Below, one piece after another: positions 31,774-40,812 of a stretch of 64,000 bases of DNA (positions are counted from its first letter, which is position 1; the number at the start of each line of letters is the position of its first letter). A program made the position numbers and the translations under genes. The stretch lies in NCBI RefSeq assembly GCF_004331485.1, contig NZ_SJKD01000003.1, forward strand, positions 124,001 through 188,000. Reading direction: 5' to 3'. The DNA comes from Kribbella capetownensis. Its GTDB lineage: Bacteria; Actinomycetota; Actinomycetes; Propionibacteriales; Kribbellaceae. The notes below the pieces were generated by a model. The model made no database searches. It saw only the letters and a program-made list of their open reading frames with translations, and had not been told where the DNA came from.

Positions 31774-34176
31774 ATGTCTGCCCCGAACCGATCACAGCGC
31801 CGCCTGGGCGCCCTCGTGGTCACGTCCAGTCTCATCGTCTCCGGCCTGGCAGTGACACTGGCCGCCGCGCCCGCGGACGCCGCGTCGACCGATGTGGTCA
31901 TCACCGAGGTGTACGGCGGCGGCGGTAACAGTGGCGCGCCGTACACGAACGACTTCATTGAGTTGACCAACAACGGTACGGCGCCGATCGACGTGAGCGG
32001 CTGGTCGGTCCAGTACGCCTCCGCGACCGGTAGCTCCTGGCAGGTCACCGACCTCGCCGGCAGCATCGCCCCGGGCGCCGCCTACCTGGTCCAGGAAGGC
32101 GCCGGCGCCGGCAGCGGTCAGCCGATGCCCGCGCCGGACGCCACCGGCAGCATCATGATGGCGGCGGGGGCCGGGAAGGTTGCCCTCGTCACCAATCAGA
32201 CCGCACTGGCCTGCGGTACGTCGGCCTGTCACGACGCGGCCGGGGTCAAGGACTTCGTCGGCTACGGTTCGACGGCGAGCGACTCCGAGACCAGCCCGGC
32301 GCCGGGCCTGTCGAACACGACCTCGGCGACCCGGAAGGTCCCCACCCAGGACGCGGACAACAACGGGGCCGAGTTCGCGGCGGTCAACCCGTCCCCGAAG
32401 ACGCTGACCTCGACGCCGCCCGACCCGGACCCGGTGGACGCGAAGATCCACGACATCCAGGGTGCCGCGCACCTGTCGCCGCTGAACGGCAAGCCGGTCA
32501 AGGACGTCACCGGGGTGGTCACCGCGAAGAGCACCAACGGCTTCTGGTTCCAGGACCCGCAGCCCGACAACGACCCGGCCACCAGCGAAGGCATCTTCGT
32601 CTTCACCAGCTCCGCGCCGACCGTGGCCGTCGGTGACGCACTGACCGTCCAGGGCACCGTCGCCGAGTTCCGACCCGGCGGCTCCGGCGGTACCGACAAC
32701 CTGACCACCACGGAGATCACCAACCCGACGATCACCGTCACCGGCACCGCGTCCGTACCGGCCCCGACGATCGTCGGCCCGGGCGGCCGGGTCCCACCGT
32801 CGACCGTGATCGACGACGACTCCAACGGTGACGTCGAGACGACCAGTACGGCGTTCGATCCGGCCAACGACGGCCTCGACTTCTGGGAGTCGCTGGAGGG
32901 CATGTGGCTCGGCATCAACCAGCCCGAGGTCACCGGTCCGACCAGTTCGTTCCGCGAACTGTCCGTCGTACCGGCCGGATCCTCGGTCCGGACCGTGCGC
33001 GGCGGCATCCTGCTGCAGAAGACCGACAGCAACCCGGAGCGGGTGCTGCTCGACGACGTGCTGACGCCGATCCCGGACGCCAAGACCGGCGACAAGCTGG
33101 CCGGCGTGGTGTCTGGTGTTCTCGACTACTCCTTCGGCAACTTCAAGTTCCTCCCGACGCAGACGCCGACCGTGGTCGACGGTGGCGTGAAGCGTGAGAC
33201 GACCAAGGCGACCTCTCCGTTGCAGGTGTCGGTGGCGACGTTCAACGTGGAGAACCTCGACCCGTCCGACGGCGATGCGAAGTTCGACGGACTGGCCCAG
33301 GCGGTGGTGAGGAACCTCGCGTCCCCGGACATCCTCGGTCTGGAGGAAGTGCAGGACAACGACGGCGCGACGAACTCCGGCACCACCGCGGCCAACGTCA
33401 CCCTCGACATGCTCGTCGCGGCGATCCGCAAGGCGGGCGGACCGAAGTACGCCTACCGCCAGATCGACCCGGTGAACAACCAAGAGGGTGGCGAGCCGGG
33501 CGGCAACATCCGGGTCGCGTTCATGTACCGCACCGACAAGCCGGTGAAGTTCGTCGACCGTCCCGGCGGCGGCTCGACCGTCCCGACCACCATCACCACC
33601 GACCGGTTCGGCCGGCCGCACCTGAGCTCGTCGCCTGGTCGCGTCGACCCGGCCAACGAAGCGGCCTGGGAGGCCACCCGGGTCCCGCTGGCCGGCGAGT
33701 TCACCTGGCACGGGCAGAGCCTGTTCGTGGTGGTCAACCACTTCAGCTCCAAAGGCGGCGACGACCCGCTCTGGGGCCGGACCCAGCCGCCGGTCCAGGT
33801 GACCGCGGCCAAGCGGCACCTGCAGGCGCAGGCGGTGCGCGGGTTCGTCGACCAGATCCTGGCCAAGGACAAGGGCGCCAACGTCATCGTGCTGGGTGAC
33901 CTGAACGACTTCGACTGGTCGGAGACCGCCGACATCCTGGTCGGGTCCGGCAAGACGGCACTGATCGACATGCCGCGGACACTGCCGCTGAAGGAGCGCT
34001 ACAGCTACGTGTTCGAGGGCAACAGCCAGATCCTGGACCAGATCCTGATCTCCCGGAACCTGCAGCCCGCCTCGACGTACGACGTGGTGCACATGAACGC
34101 AGAGTTCCCGGACCAGATCAGCGACCACGATCCGCAGGTGGTGCGGGTGATCCCGCTACCGTCCTGGGTGCACTGA
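31774..34176 (+). CDS. Secreted LTD and endonuclease/exonuclease/phosphatase protein
   Basis: 800 residues. A signal peptide (about 1-36, ending ADAA) is followed by a lamin-tail domain (about 38-165; VVITEVYGGGGNSGAPYTND), an OB-like middle region (about 220-480), and an EEP nuclease/phosphatase domain (about 488-800). The last carries VATFNVENLDPSDG, GLEEVQDNDG, VVVNHFSSKGG, VLGDLNDFDW and the final SDHDPQVV, which supply metal and catalytic residues. This layout is that of extracellular DNases such as ExeM-like proteins. It probably degrades extracellular DNA; a phosphatase role is possible. ATG 31774 preferred; GTG 31759 would add five residues. Confidence 0.9.
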   Translation: MSAPNRSQRRLGALVVTSSLIVSGLAVTLAAAPADAASTDVVITEVYGGGGNSGAPYTNDFIELTNNGTAPIDVSGWSVQYASATGSSWQVTDLAGSIAPGAAYLVQEGAGAGSGQPMPAPDATGSIMMAAGAGKVALVTNQTALACGTSACHDAAGVKDFVGYGSTASDSETSPAPGLSNTTSATRKVPTQDADNNGAEFAAVNPSPKTLTSTPPDPDPVDAKIHDIQGAAHLSPLNGKPVKDVTGVVTAKSTNGFWFQDPQPDNDPATSEGIFVFTSSAPTVAVGDALTVQGTVAEFRPGGSGGTDNLTTTEITNPTITVTGTASVPAPTIVGPGGRVPPSTVIDDDSNGDVETTSTAFDPANDGLDFWESLEGMWLGINQPEVTGPTSSFRELSVVPAGSSVRTVRGGILLQKTDSNPERVLLDDVLTPIPDAKTGDKLAGVVSGVLDYSFGNFKFLPTQTPTVVDGGVKRETTKATSPLQVSVATFNVENLDPSDGDAKFDGLAQAVVRNLASPDILGLEEVQDNDGATNSGTTAANVTLDMLVAAIRKAGGPKYAYRQIDPVNNQEGGEPGGNIRVAFMYRTDKPVKFVDRPGGGSTVPTTITTDRFGRPHLSSSPGRVDPANEAAWEATRVPLAGEFTWHGQSLFVVVNHFSSKGGDDPLWGRTQPPVQVTAAKRHLQAQAVRGFVDQILAKDKGANVIVLGDLNDFDWSETADILVGSGKTALIDMPRTLPLKERYSYVFEGNSQILDQILISRNLQPASTYDVVHMNAEFPDQISDHDPQVVRVIPLPSWVH

Positions 34177-34194
34177 TTGCGGGAGTCTTACGGC

Positions 34195-34230
34195 GGCCGT
34201 CCGGGCGGGGTTTTCCTTGCCCGGACGGCC
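34195..34230 (+). terminator. Hairpin between the nuclease gene and msrB
   Basis: GGCCGTCCGGGC (34195-34206) and GCCCGGACGGCC (34219-34230) pair perfectly over 12 bp around a T-rich loop. It ends 11 nt before the msrB GTG, so it may also shape msrB translation. Confidence 0.6.
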
Positions 34231-34241
34231 ACAATGGAGTC

Positions 34242-34658
34242 GTGACAGACGACACCAAGCAGTACGCCGTGACCAAGTCCGATGCGGAGTGGAAGGCGCA
34301 GCTCTCCCCCGCCGAGTTCCACGTGCTGCGCAAGGCCGGTACCGAGCGCCCGTTCGTCGGTGAGTACACCGACACCAAGACGGTCGGCGTCTACAAGTGC
34401 CGCGCCTGCGACACGGAGCTGTTCCGCAGCGAATCCAAGTTCGACTCACACTGTGGCTGGCCGTCCTTCTTCGCCCCGCTCGCCGAGGACCGGGTCGAGT
34501 ACATCGAGGACAGCACGCTCGGCATGAAGCGCGTCGAGGTCCGCTGCGCCAACTGTGGCTCCCACCTGGGCCACGTCTTCGAGGGCGAGGGCTACGACAC
34601 CCCCACCGACCTCCGCTACTGCATCAACAGCATCAGCCTGACGCTCACCCCCGCCTGA
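34242..34658 (+). CDS. msrB: Peptide-methionine (R)-S-oxide reductase MsrB
   Basis: 138 residues. Reduces methionine-R-sulfoxide in proteins. Structural zinc Cys pairs CRAC and CANC, the HCGWPSFF block and the catalytic Cys127 in RYCINSISL are all present; a resolving Cys lies near the second zinc pair or is supplied by thioredoxin. GTG 34242 is the start. It is convergent with the VOC gene. Confidence 0.95.
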   Translation: MTDDTKQYAVTKSDAEWKAQLSPAEFHVLRKAGTERPFVGEYTDTKTVGVYKCRACDTELFRSESKFDSHCGWPSFFAPLAEDRVEYIEDSTLGMKRVEVRCANCGSHLGHVFEGEGYDTPTDLRYCINSISLTLTPA

Positions 34659-34665
34659 TCACCAG

Positions 34666-34692
34666 GCCACCCCGAGATCAGATCGGGGTGGC
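34666..34692. terminator. Shared hairpin between msrB and the VOC gene
   Basis: GCCACCCCGA and TCGGGGTGGC pair perfectly over 10 bp with a 7-nt loop. It overlaps the last codons of the convergent VOC gene and can act on msrB transcripts. Confidence 0.5.
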
Positions 34693-35061
34693 GAGGGCTA
34701 TCGGGTTGCCTTCGGGGTCGGCGGTGTAGGCCTGGCGTTCGCCCCAGGGCATGGTGGCGGGTTCCTGGAGGATGGGATGGCCGGCCTCGCGGAAGAGCTC
34801 GACGGAGGCTTCCACGTCGTCGACGTACACGAAGAGCTCGAAGCGGGGTGCGGTGCCGACGGTGATGCCGAGCTGGGCCTGGGGCCAGTTGGCATCGGCG
34901 ATACCGAGGGACGAGTCGCCGCGCTCGAGGCCGACGTAGTGCGGGTCGCCCTCGAGCGGGAACTGGTACGTCGGTTCGTACCCGAGCAGCGAGTAGAAAC
35001 CGACGGACCGGCGTACGTCGCTCACGTACAGCACCGGGAAGGCCTTGCGGTGCCCAGCCAC
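34678..35061 (-). CDS. VOC (glyoxalase/bleomycin-resistance fold) protein
   Basis: About 127 residues of the vicinal-oxygen-chelate fold: KAFPVLYVSDVRRSVGFYSLL, the RFELFVYVDDVEASVELFRE repeat, and the end AYTADPEGNPIAL. Substrate unknown; members include glyoxalases, dioxygenases and antibiotic-binding proteins. GTG 35061 lies 5 nt after the hemQ stop with no obvious ribosome site, consistent with reinitiation as the last gene of the heme operon. Confidence 0.82.
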   Translation of the reverse strand: MAGHRKAFPVLYVSDVRRSVGFYSLLGYEPTYQFPLEGDPHYVGLERGDSSLGIADANWPQAQLGITVGTAPRFELFVYVDDVEASVELFREAGHPILQEPATMPWGERQAYTADPEGNPIALATPI

Positions 35062-35066
35062 GGGCG

Positions 35067-35762
35067 TCAGGCCAGGTTGGCGACCAGCTCGCCGAGCTCG
35101 GTCCGCTTGCCCGTGTAGAAGGGCACTTCCTCGCGCACGTGCCGCCGGGCGGTGGACGCGCGCAGGTCGCGCATCAGGTCGACCATCCGGTGCAGCTCGT
35201 CGGCCTCGAACGCCAGGATCCACTCGTAGTCGCCCAGCGCGAACGACGCGACCGTGTTCGCCCGGACGTCGGGGTAGGTGCGCGCCATCTTCCCGTGCTC
35301 GGCGAGCATGAACCGCCGCTCCTCGTCCGGCAGTAGGTACCACTCGTACGACCGCACGAACGGGTAGACGCAGATGTAGGCCCGCGCCTCCTCGTCGGCC
35401 AGGAACGCCGGGATGTGGCTCTTGTTGAACTCGGCCGGCCGGTGCAGCGCGAACTGCGACCAGACCGGCGCCAGGTGCCGCCCGAGCCGGGACCGGCGCA
35501 GCGCGTGGTACGCCTTCTGCAGCGCGTCCGACGTCGGCGCGTGCCACCAGATCATGAAGTCGGCGTCGGCCCGGAAGCCCTCGACGTCGTAGATGCCGCG
35601 GATCACCACGTCGTCCGTGGCCAGCTTGGCGACCAGCTCGGACAGTTCGGCGGTCAGCTCGTCCCGGTCCGCGTCGCCCAGCGGGGTCTCCACCTTGAAG
35701 ACCGACCACAGGGTGTAGCGGATCACATTGTTCAGCTCACGCGCCTTCGGCTTCTCTGTCAC
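35067..35762 (-). CDS. hemQ: Coproheme decarboxylase HemQ (ChdC)
   Basis: 231 residues. Last step of the coproporphyrin-dependent heme pathway: two decarboxylations of coproheme to protoheme with peroxide. Chlorite-dismutase fold, with the actinobacterial signature region [15 protein letters not shown] (containing the catalytic Tyr), [17 protein letters not shown] and [17 protein letters not shown] 35762 overlaps the hemG stop (GTGA), so translation is coupled. Confidence 0.95.
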   Translation of the reverse strand: MTEKPKARELNNVIRYTLWSVFKVETPLGDADRDELTAELSELVAKLATDDVVIRGIYDVEGFRADADFMIWWHAPTSDALQKAYHALRRSRLGRHLAPVWSQFALHRPAEFNKSHIPAFLADEEARAYICVYPFVRSYEWYLLPDEERRFMLAEHGKMARTYPDVRANTVASFALGDYEWILAFEADELHRMVDLMRDLRASTARRHVREEVPFYTGKRTELGELVANLA

Positions 35763-37168
35763 GGAGCCATTGTCTCCAATGTGGATAAATGAGCCTGCAC
35801 CCGGGTGGCTGCCTGCCCACCCGATGCCACGCAGGCAGCGATCCCGACACCTCGGTACGCCGCTCCGCACACAGCCAGACCAGGCTCCGCCTCAACCGCC
35901 GCCTCCACGCGATCAACGCGGTCCAGATGCCCCACGGCGTACTGCGGAAGCCCGCCGCCCCACCGCGTCACGAGCGACCCCACCAGGGGTGCCTGGAGCC
36001 CGACAGCTCGACCCAGATCGGCTGTGGCCAGCTCCACCAGCTCCTCGTCGGACCGCTGCAGGACGTACTCCTCCCCCAGCCGCCCGACCGAGCACCGCAG
36101 TACGGCGAGCTCTCCACCGGCCGCACCCGACCACTCCCACTTCGCGTGCGAGTACGTCGACGCCTTGATCGTCCGCCCCTCCACCGACGGCACCAGGAAC
36201 CCGGACCCGGCAGCTGCCTCGGGCCAGTCCTCCTTGCGGACCGCGAGCGTCACGATCGCCATGCTCGCGTACTCGATCGTCGCGAGCTCCGTCGATGCCG
36301 CCGGAACCAGCTCCGCGAGCATCCGAGCCGCCGGTGTGGCCGGTACGGCGACAATCACCGCGTCGGCCTCCAACAGAGTCGGCGCAGGCACCGGCCCAGC
36401 CTCCAGCGCGTAGCCGTCAGCGGTCCGCGTGATCCGTCGTACGGCGAGCTTGCGCCGGATGTCGACGCCTCGGGACGTCAGGTCCTTCTCCAACGCGCTG
36501 ATCAGGCGGTTGATCCCGCCGACGATTCCGGCGAACACCGGCGCACCCGCCCGCCGCTGCCCAGCCTCACGCATCTCCGCGGTCGCCGCGAGCAAGCTCG
36601 GCGCCGTCCGCAGCTTGGCGTACAGCTCCGGTACGGCGGCCGCCAGCGAGATCTCCTCCGCCCGCCCGGCATACACCCCGCCGAGCAGCGGGTCGATCAG
36701 CTTGTCCGTCACCGCCGGACCCATCCTCGAGGCGACGAACCGCCCGATCGCGACGTCCTCAGTCAACGACGGCGCCGGCAGGTCGGCCTCGTGCGCCACC
36801 GCTTCGGCACCCTCGGAACCGAGTACGTCGGCCGTCGCGGCAGGGTCCATCGGGACACCCATCACGGTCGGCGGGATGGCCCGGATCCGGTCACCGATCC
36901 ACAGTCCGGCCGAGGTCGTCGCCGGATGCACCACGTCGTCACCGAGGCCGACCGCCTTGATCAGGTCGACCGCCTCCGGCCGCCGCGCCAGCACCGACTC
37001 GGCCCCGAGGTCGACCGGCACACCCTCGAGCACGTCACCCGCGAGCTTGCCGCCGAGCCGCGGTGACCCCTCCAGCACCGTGATCTGCGGCGGATTCGGC
37101 CCGGTCGCCAGCGCATACGCCGCCGCCAGCCCACTGATCCCGCCACCGACCACAACGACCCGGCTCAC
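35759..37168 (-). CDS. hemG: Coproporphyrinogen/protoporphyrinogen oxidase
   Basis: 469 residues. FAD-dependent six-electron oxidation of coproporphyrinogen III to coproporphyrin III in actinobacteria (HemY/CgoX type; often named hemG). It starts [19 protein letters not shown] (dinucleotide motif) with the second FAD block near the C-terminus, [20 protein letters not shown]. The PLLGGVYAG phrase is typical of the family. GTG 37168 overlaps the upstream GNAT stop, and the 3' end overlaps hemQ. Confidence 0.94.
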   Translation of the reverse strand: MSRVVVVGGGISGLAAAYALATGPNPPQITVLEGSPRLGGKLAGDVLEGVPVDLGAESVLARRPEAVDLIKAVGLGDDVVHPATTSAGLWIGDRIRAIPPTVMGVPMDPAATADVLGSEGAEAVAHEADLPAPSLTEDVAIGRFVASRMGPAVTDKLIDPLLGGVYAGRAEEISLAAAVPELYAKLRTAPSLLAATAEMREAGQRRAGAPVFAGIVGGINRLISALEKDLTSRGVDIRRKLAVRRITRTADGYALEAGPVPAPTLLEADAVIVAVPATPAARMLAELVPAASTELATIEYASMAIVTLAVRKEDWPEAAAGSGFLVPSVEGRTIKASTYSHAKWEWSGAAGGELAVLRCSVGRLGEEYVLQRSDEELVELATADLGRAVGLQAPLVGSLVTRWGGGLPQYAVGHLDRVDRVEAAVEAEPGLAVCGAAYRGVGIAACVASGGQAATRVQAHLSTLETMAP

Positions 37169-37659
37169 ACGTCCTCCAGCGTCAACTCGAAACCAAGACG
37201 AGCCGCCGGGTCGGCCACGCGGCGGAAACCGGCACGCGTCAGCACCGCCTGTGACGCCACATTCCGGTCCGACGTCCCCGCTCGCAGCATCTTCAGCCCG
37301 TACTCCGACGCGGCGAGCCTGGCGACCGCCCGGACCGCCGCCGACGCGAGCCCCTGGCCGGTCGCCTTCTCCGCGATCCGGTAGCCGAGCTCGGCCGAGC
37401 CGTTCTCCAGATCCATCAGGTTCACCCGTCCGACCACCGCGCCGGACGGATCCACCAAGACGTGGAACCGGCATGTCCCGGCCTCCTGCTCGGCCAGCAG
37501 CGCCTGATGTCGCTCCGCGAACGAGGTGAAGAAGGCGTCACCGCGATCCTCGATCCAGGCGGCGAAGTACGTCCGGTTCTCCCGTTCGAAGGCGAGTACG
37601 GCGTCGGCGTGCTCAGCGGTCAGCGGCTCGAGCGTCACGTCGTGGTCAGGCAGGTACAC
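37165..37659 (-). CDS. GNAT acetyltransferase within the heme operon
   Basis: 164 residues, RimJ/RimL-like: [22 protein letters not shown] at the start, the acetyl-CoA loop in [17 protein letters not shown] and [16 protein letters not shown] at the end. Substrate unknown; related enzymes acetylate ribosomal proteins, antibiotics or small amines. The GTG lies inside the end of hemE (14-nt overlap), and its own stop overlaps the hemG start, so it is coupled on both sides. Confidence 0.85.
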   Translation of the reverse strand: MYLPDHDVTLEPLTAEHADAVLAFERENRTYFAAWIEDRGDAFFTSFAERHQALLAEQEAGTCRFHVLVDPSGAVVGRVNLMDLENGSAELGYRIAEKATGQGLASAAVRAVARLAASEYGLKMLRAGTSDRNVASQAVLTRAGFRRVADPAARLGFELTLEDV

Positions 37660-38716
37660 GGGCCGACTTCGCGTGGACGCGCTCGACGACCCGGCGCAGC
37701 ACCTCGGGGTCGGCCTCCGGCGGGACCCCGTGCCCGAGGTTGAAGATGTGGCCGGGTGCGGCCTTCCCCTCGGCGAGGATCCGGTCGATCTCCGGCTCCA
37801 CTGCCTCCCAGGGAGCGAACAGGAGGGCCGGGTCCAGGTTGCCCTGCACCGGCTTCGGACCGCCTCCGGCCGCGGTGATCCGGCGTACCGCCTCATCCAG
37901 CGGCACCCGCCAGTCGACACCGACGACGTCAGCCCCGGCACCGCTCATCAACCCGAGCAGCTCGCCCGTGTTCACTCCGAAGTGCACCCGCGGTACGCCG
38001 TACGACGCCATCGCTTCGAACACCTTCGCGGAGTGCGGCAGCACGAACCGTTCGTAGTCGCGCGGCGACAGCCCGCCCGCCCACGAGTCGAACAGCTGGA
38101 TCGCGGACGCGCCCGCCTCGACCTGCACCGACAGGTACGCGATCGCGACGTCAGCCAGCCGGTCGGCGAGTGCGTGCCAGAGGTCCGGGTTGCTGTACAT
38201 CAGCGCCTTGGTCTTGGCGTGGTCCTTGCTCGGGCCGCCTTCGACCAGGTACGACGCCACCGTGAACGGGGCCCCGGCGAAGCCGATGAGCGGCGTACCG
38301 TCCAGCTCCGAGACCAACTGCTTCACGGCGTCCGTGGTGTACGGCACGTCTGCGGGAGTGACCGGCCGGACCGCGGTCAGGCCGGCCGCGTCGCGGATCG
38401 GATCCGCGACCACCGGGCCGACCCCCGGCTCGATCTCGATGCCGAAGCCGACCGCCTGGAGCGGGAACACGATGTCGGAGAAGAAGATCGCCGCGTCGAC
38501 GCCGTAACGGCGGACGGGCTGCAGCGTTATCTCGACAACGAGGTCGGGCCGCATACAGGACTCGAGCATCGTGATCCCCTGACGGATCGCGCGGTACTCA
38601 GGCAACGCCCGCCCGGCCTGCCGCATGAACCACACCGGCGTGTGCGGGCCCGGCTCACCTCGAGCGGCGAGCAGAAAGGCGGAACGGTCGAGCGCGCGGG
38701 ACTGTGGCAGAGGCAC
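37646..38716 (-). CDS. hemE: Uroporphyrinogen decarboxylase
   Basis: 356 residues. Converts uroporphyrinogen III to coproporphyrinogen [19 protein letters not shown] is the family N-terminal signature and carries the substrate-binding Arg; [17 protein letters not shown] and [17 protein letters not shown] follow, and [15 protein letters not shown] is the usual C-terminal block. First gene of hemE-GNAT-hemG-hemQ-VOC. The start is GTG 38716. Confidence 0.96.
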   Translation of the reverse strand: MPLPQSRALDRSAFLLAARGEPGPHTPVWFMRQAGRALPEYRAIRQGITMLESCMRPDLVVEITLQPVRRYGVDAAIFFSDIVFPLQAVGFGIEIEPGVGPVVADPIRDAAGLTAVRPVTPADVPYTTDAVKQLVSELDGTPLIGFAGAPFTVASYLVEGGPSKDHAKTKALMYSNPDLWHALADRLADVAIAYLSVQVEAGASAIQLFDSWAGGLSPRDYERFVLPHSAKVFEAMASYGVPRVHFGVNTGELLGLMSGAGADVVGVDWRVPLDEAVRRITAAGGGPKPVQGNLDPALLFAPWEAVEPEIDRILAEGKAAPGHIFNLGHGVPPEADPEVLRRVVERVHAKSARVPA

Positions 38717-38810
38717 ACAGCGATAATCCCACGTGCGGAATTTCGCCCGTGAGCGGCCGTCGCACGCGGTTACCGGCGCGTCGCCACAGGCGTCGGTGAG
38801 TAATCAGTCG

Positions 38811-38816
38811 TAGGCT
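38811..38816 (+). promoter_or_regulatory. Candidate -10 box for the DUF3000/rnd operon
   Basis: TAGGCT ends 7 nt before the DUF3000 ATG and no Shine-Dalgarno is visible, so the transcript may be leaderless. No good -35 box. Confidence 0.3.
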
Positions 38817-38823
38817 GCCAAGC

Positions 38824-39426
38824 ATGGGTGCCCGCAAGCAGGTCGACGCGCCACCCGCGGAGTTCGCCGAGGCAGTGTCGCAGCTACGCAGTGCCCGGTT
38901 CCGGCCCGAGGTATTCGTCGAGGAGATGCCCGCACCGCAGCGGATCGCACCGCATGCGGCGGCGGTCAGTGCCGACGTGACGGTCGACGGTGACGATGTC
39001 GCCACCGGCCGCCTCGTCATCCTCTACGACCCGGACGGGAACGACGCCTGGCAGTCGACCTTCCGCTGTGTCGCGTACGTGCGCGCCGCCGTCGAACCGG
39101 AGATGGTGACCGACGCGCTGCTCGGCGGCGTGGGCTGGACCTGGCTGATGGAGGCGCTGGCGGACCGGGGCGCGGACTTCCAGGCGCCGAGCGGTACCGT
39201 CACCAGGGTGGTATCGGAAAGCTTCGGCGGTATGGCCGACGACGACGCGACGGCGGAGATCGAGATCCGTGCGTCCTGGAGCCCTGTGCCGGGGCCAGGT
39301 GGTCTGGTGGATGTGACCCGGCACGCCGAGGCGTGGGGCGAAGTTCTCTGCACGGCGGCCGGACTGCCGCCGGTTCCGCCGGGGGTCGTGGCGATGCCGA
39401 CCCGGCGCGGACAGCGGGGCCGATGA
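38824..39426 (+). CDS. DUF3000 protein
   Basis: 200 residues of the actinobacterial DUF3000 family, function unknown. Blocks: FAEAVSQLRSARFRPEVFVEE, LAPHAAA-type proline/alanine segment and FRCVAYVRAAVEPEMVTDALL. No signal peptide. In mycobacteria the equivalent gene also precedes an RNase D gene next to hemE (from memory). The stop overlaps the rnd ATG (ATGA). Confidence 0.88.
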   Translation: MGARKQVDAPPAEFAEAVSQLRSARFRPEVFVEEMPAPQRIAPHAAAVSADVTVDGDDVATGRLVILYDPDGNDAWQSTFRCVAYVRAAVEPEMVTDALLGGVGWTWLMEALADRGADFQAPSGTVTRVVSESFGGMADDDATAEIEIRASWSPVPGPGGLVDVTRHAEAWGEVLCTAAGLPPVPPGVVAMPTRRGQRGR

Positions 39427-40685
39427 GCCCGGCCGAAACCCAGCAGCCGCCCGTCCCGGACGACCCGACCGCGAACCTGCCCCTGCTCGAACTCCGTGAC
39501 GGCCTCTCCGAGGTCATCGACACCGACCCGGCGCTGACCGACGTGGTCGAGGCCTTCCAGGCCGGCACCGGCCCCGTCGCCGTCGACGCCGAGCGCGCGT
39601 CCGGCTACCGCTACTCCCACCGGGCGTACCTGGTGCAACTGCGCCGCGAGGGCGCCGGCTCCGCGCTGGTCGACCCGATCCCGTTCGGCGACCTGTCTGC
39701 GCTCGGCGACGCGATCGTGGACGCCGAGTGGATCATCCACGCCGCGAACCAGGACCTGGCCTGCCTGGCCGAGCTCGGGATGGTGCCGCGGAAGGTGTTC
39801 GACACCGAGCTGGCCGGCCGCCTGCTCGGGTACCCGAAGGTCGGCCTCGCCTCGCTGGTCAGCGAAGTCCTCGGCTACCGGATGCGCAAGGAGCACTCCG
39901 CCGCCGACTGGTCGACCCGTCCGCTGCCGGCCCCCTGGCTCGTGTACGCCGCTCTCGACGTCGAGATGCTGATCGAGTTGCGCGACGCGATCGAGGCCGA
40001 GCTGCGCCGCGAGGGCAAGTGGGAGTGGGCCGAGCAGGAGTTCGCCTCGATCCTGTCCGCGCCGCCGCGTGAGCCGAAGCCGGATCCGTGGCGCCGCACG
40101 TCCGGGATGCACCGCGTCCGCAATCGCCGCAGTCTGGCCGTAGTACGGGCGTTGTGGGAGGCACGGGACCAGATCGCCGAGTCCGCGGACATCTCCCCCG
40201 GCCGGATCCTGCCCGATGCCGCGATCGTCGAGGCCGCGTCGGCGATGCCGACCGACCGGGACACGCTTCAACGGCTGACCGCGTTCAAGGGCCGAGGCGC
40301 CCACCGGCACATGCGGACCTGGTGGGAGGCGATCGATCACGCACGCCGCCTCCCGGACTCCGAGCTGCCGAAGCAAGGCCCGCGGTACGACGGCCCGCCG
40401 CCGGCTCGCGCGTGGGCCGATCGGGACCCGGATGCGGCAGCCCGCTTGTCGGCCGCCCGCTCCTCCGTCGCCGAGATCGCCGAGGCGCACCGCCTCCCGA
40501 CCGAGAATCTGCTCTCCCCCGACACCATCCGGCGACTGGCCTGGTCGCCACCACCTGAGCTCAGCCTCGAGGTGGTGACGACGTTCCTGCGCGAGCACCA
40601 TGCCCGCGAGTGGCAGATCGGCCTCACCGCCGGCGTGCTGACCGACGCGATGGAGTCCGAGGCCCCGAAGGAACAGCTCGACTGA
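39423..40685 (+). CDS. rnd: Ribonuclease D-like 3'-5' exonuclease with HRDC domain
   Basis: 420 residues. The DEDD exonuclease domain (about 40-205) shows VAVDAERASGYRYSHRAYL (Asp, Glu), HAANQDLACLAELG (Asp) and the Tyr-x3-Asp of the DEDDy type in YAALDVEMLIEL. An HRDC domain follows (about 230-310). Expected to trim RNA 3' ends. It is coupled to DUF3000. Confidence 0.93.
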   Translation: MSPAETQQPPVPDDPTANLPLLELRDGLSEVIDTDPALTDVVEAFQAGTGPVAVDAERASGYRYSHRAYLVQLRREGAGSALVDPIPFGDLSALGDAIVDAEWIIHAANQDLACLAELGMVPRKVFDTELAGRLLGYPKVGLASLVSEVLGYRMRKEHSAADWSTRPLPAPWLVYAALDVEMLIELRDAIEAELRREGKWEWAEQEFASILSAPPREPKPDPWRRTSGMHRVRNRRSLAVVRALWEARDQIAESADISPGRILPDAAIVEAASAMPTDRDTLQRLTAFKGRGAHRHMRTWWEAIDHARRLPDSELPKQGPRYDGPPPARAWADRDPDAAARLSAARSSVAEIAEAHRLPTENLLSPDTIRRLAWSPPPELSLEVVTTFLREHHAREWQIGLTAGVLTDAMESEAPKEQLD

Positions 40686-40811
40686 TCAGCCGGCCGGGCG
40701 GAACAGCGAGCTCTGCACGTACTCCAGCGCCTTGGTGAACTTCTCGTCGCCGAACCGGCGACCCATCTCGGCCTCGTCGACCTCCTCGATCCGGGTCTGC
40801 AGCCAGTAGAA
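40686..40811 (-). pseudogene. C-terminal remnant of an unidentified gene
   Basis: On the minus strand about 41 codons ending in TGA at 40686 read FYWLQTRIEEVDEAEMGRR and then a normal-looking amphipathic end (FTKALEYVQSSLFRP). An in-frame stop (TGA) lies three codons upstream of this stretch, directly against the end of the DUF2264 gene, and no start codon explains its length. It looks like the tail of a protein cut off by a rearrangement. The parent family is not recognised. Confidence 0.5.
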
Positions 40812-40812
40812 G

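Noticed and set aside
31792..34128. Long open frame antisense to the secreted nuclease gene
   Set aside because: Same effect: low-complexity Arg/Val/Gly translation with no recognisable domain.
36000..36200. Plus-strand open frames opposite hemG as separate genes
   Set aside because: They are antisense shadows of a clear FAD oxidase gene with intact motifs.
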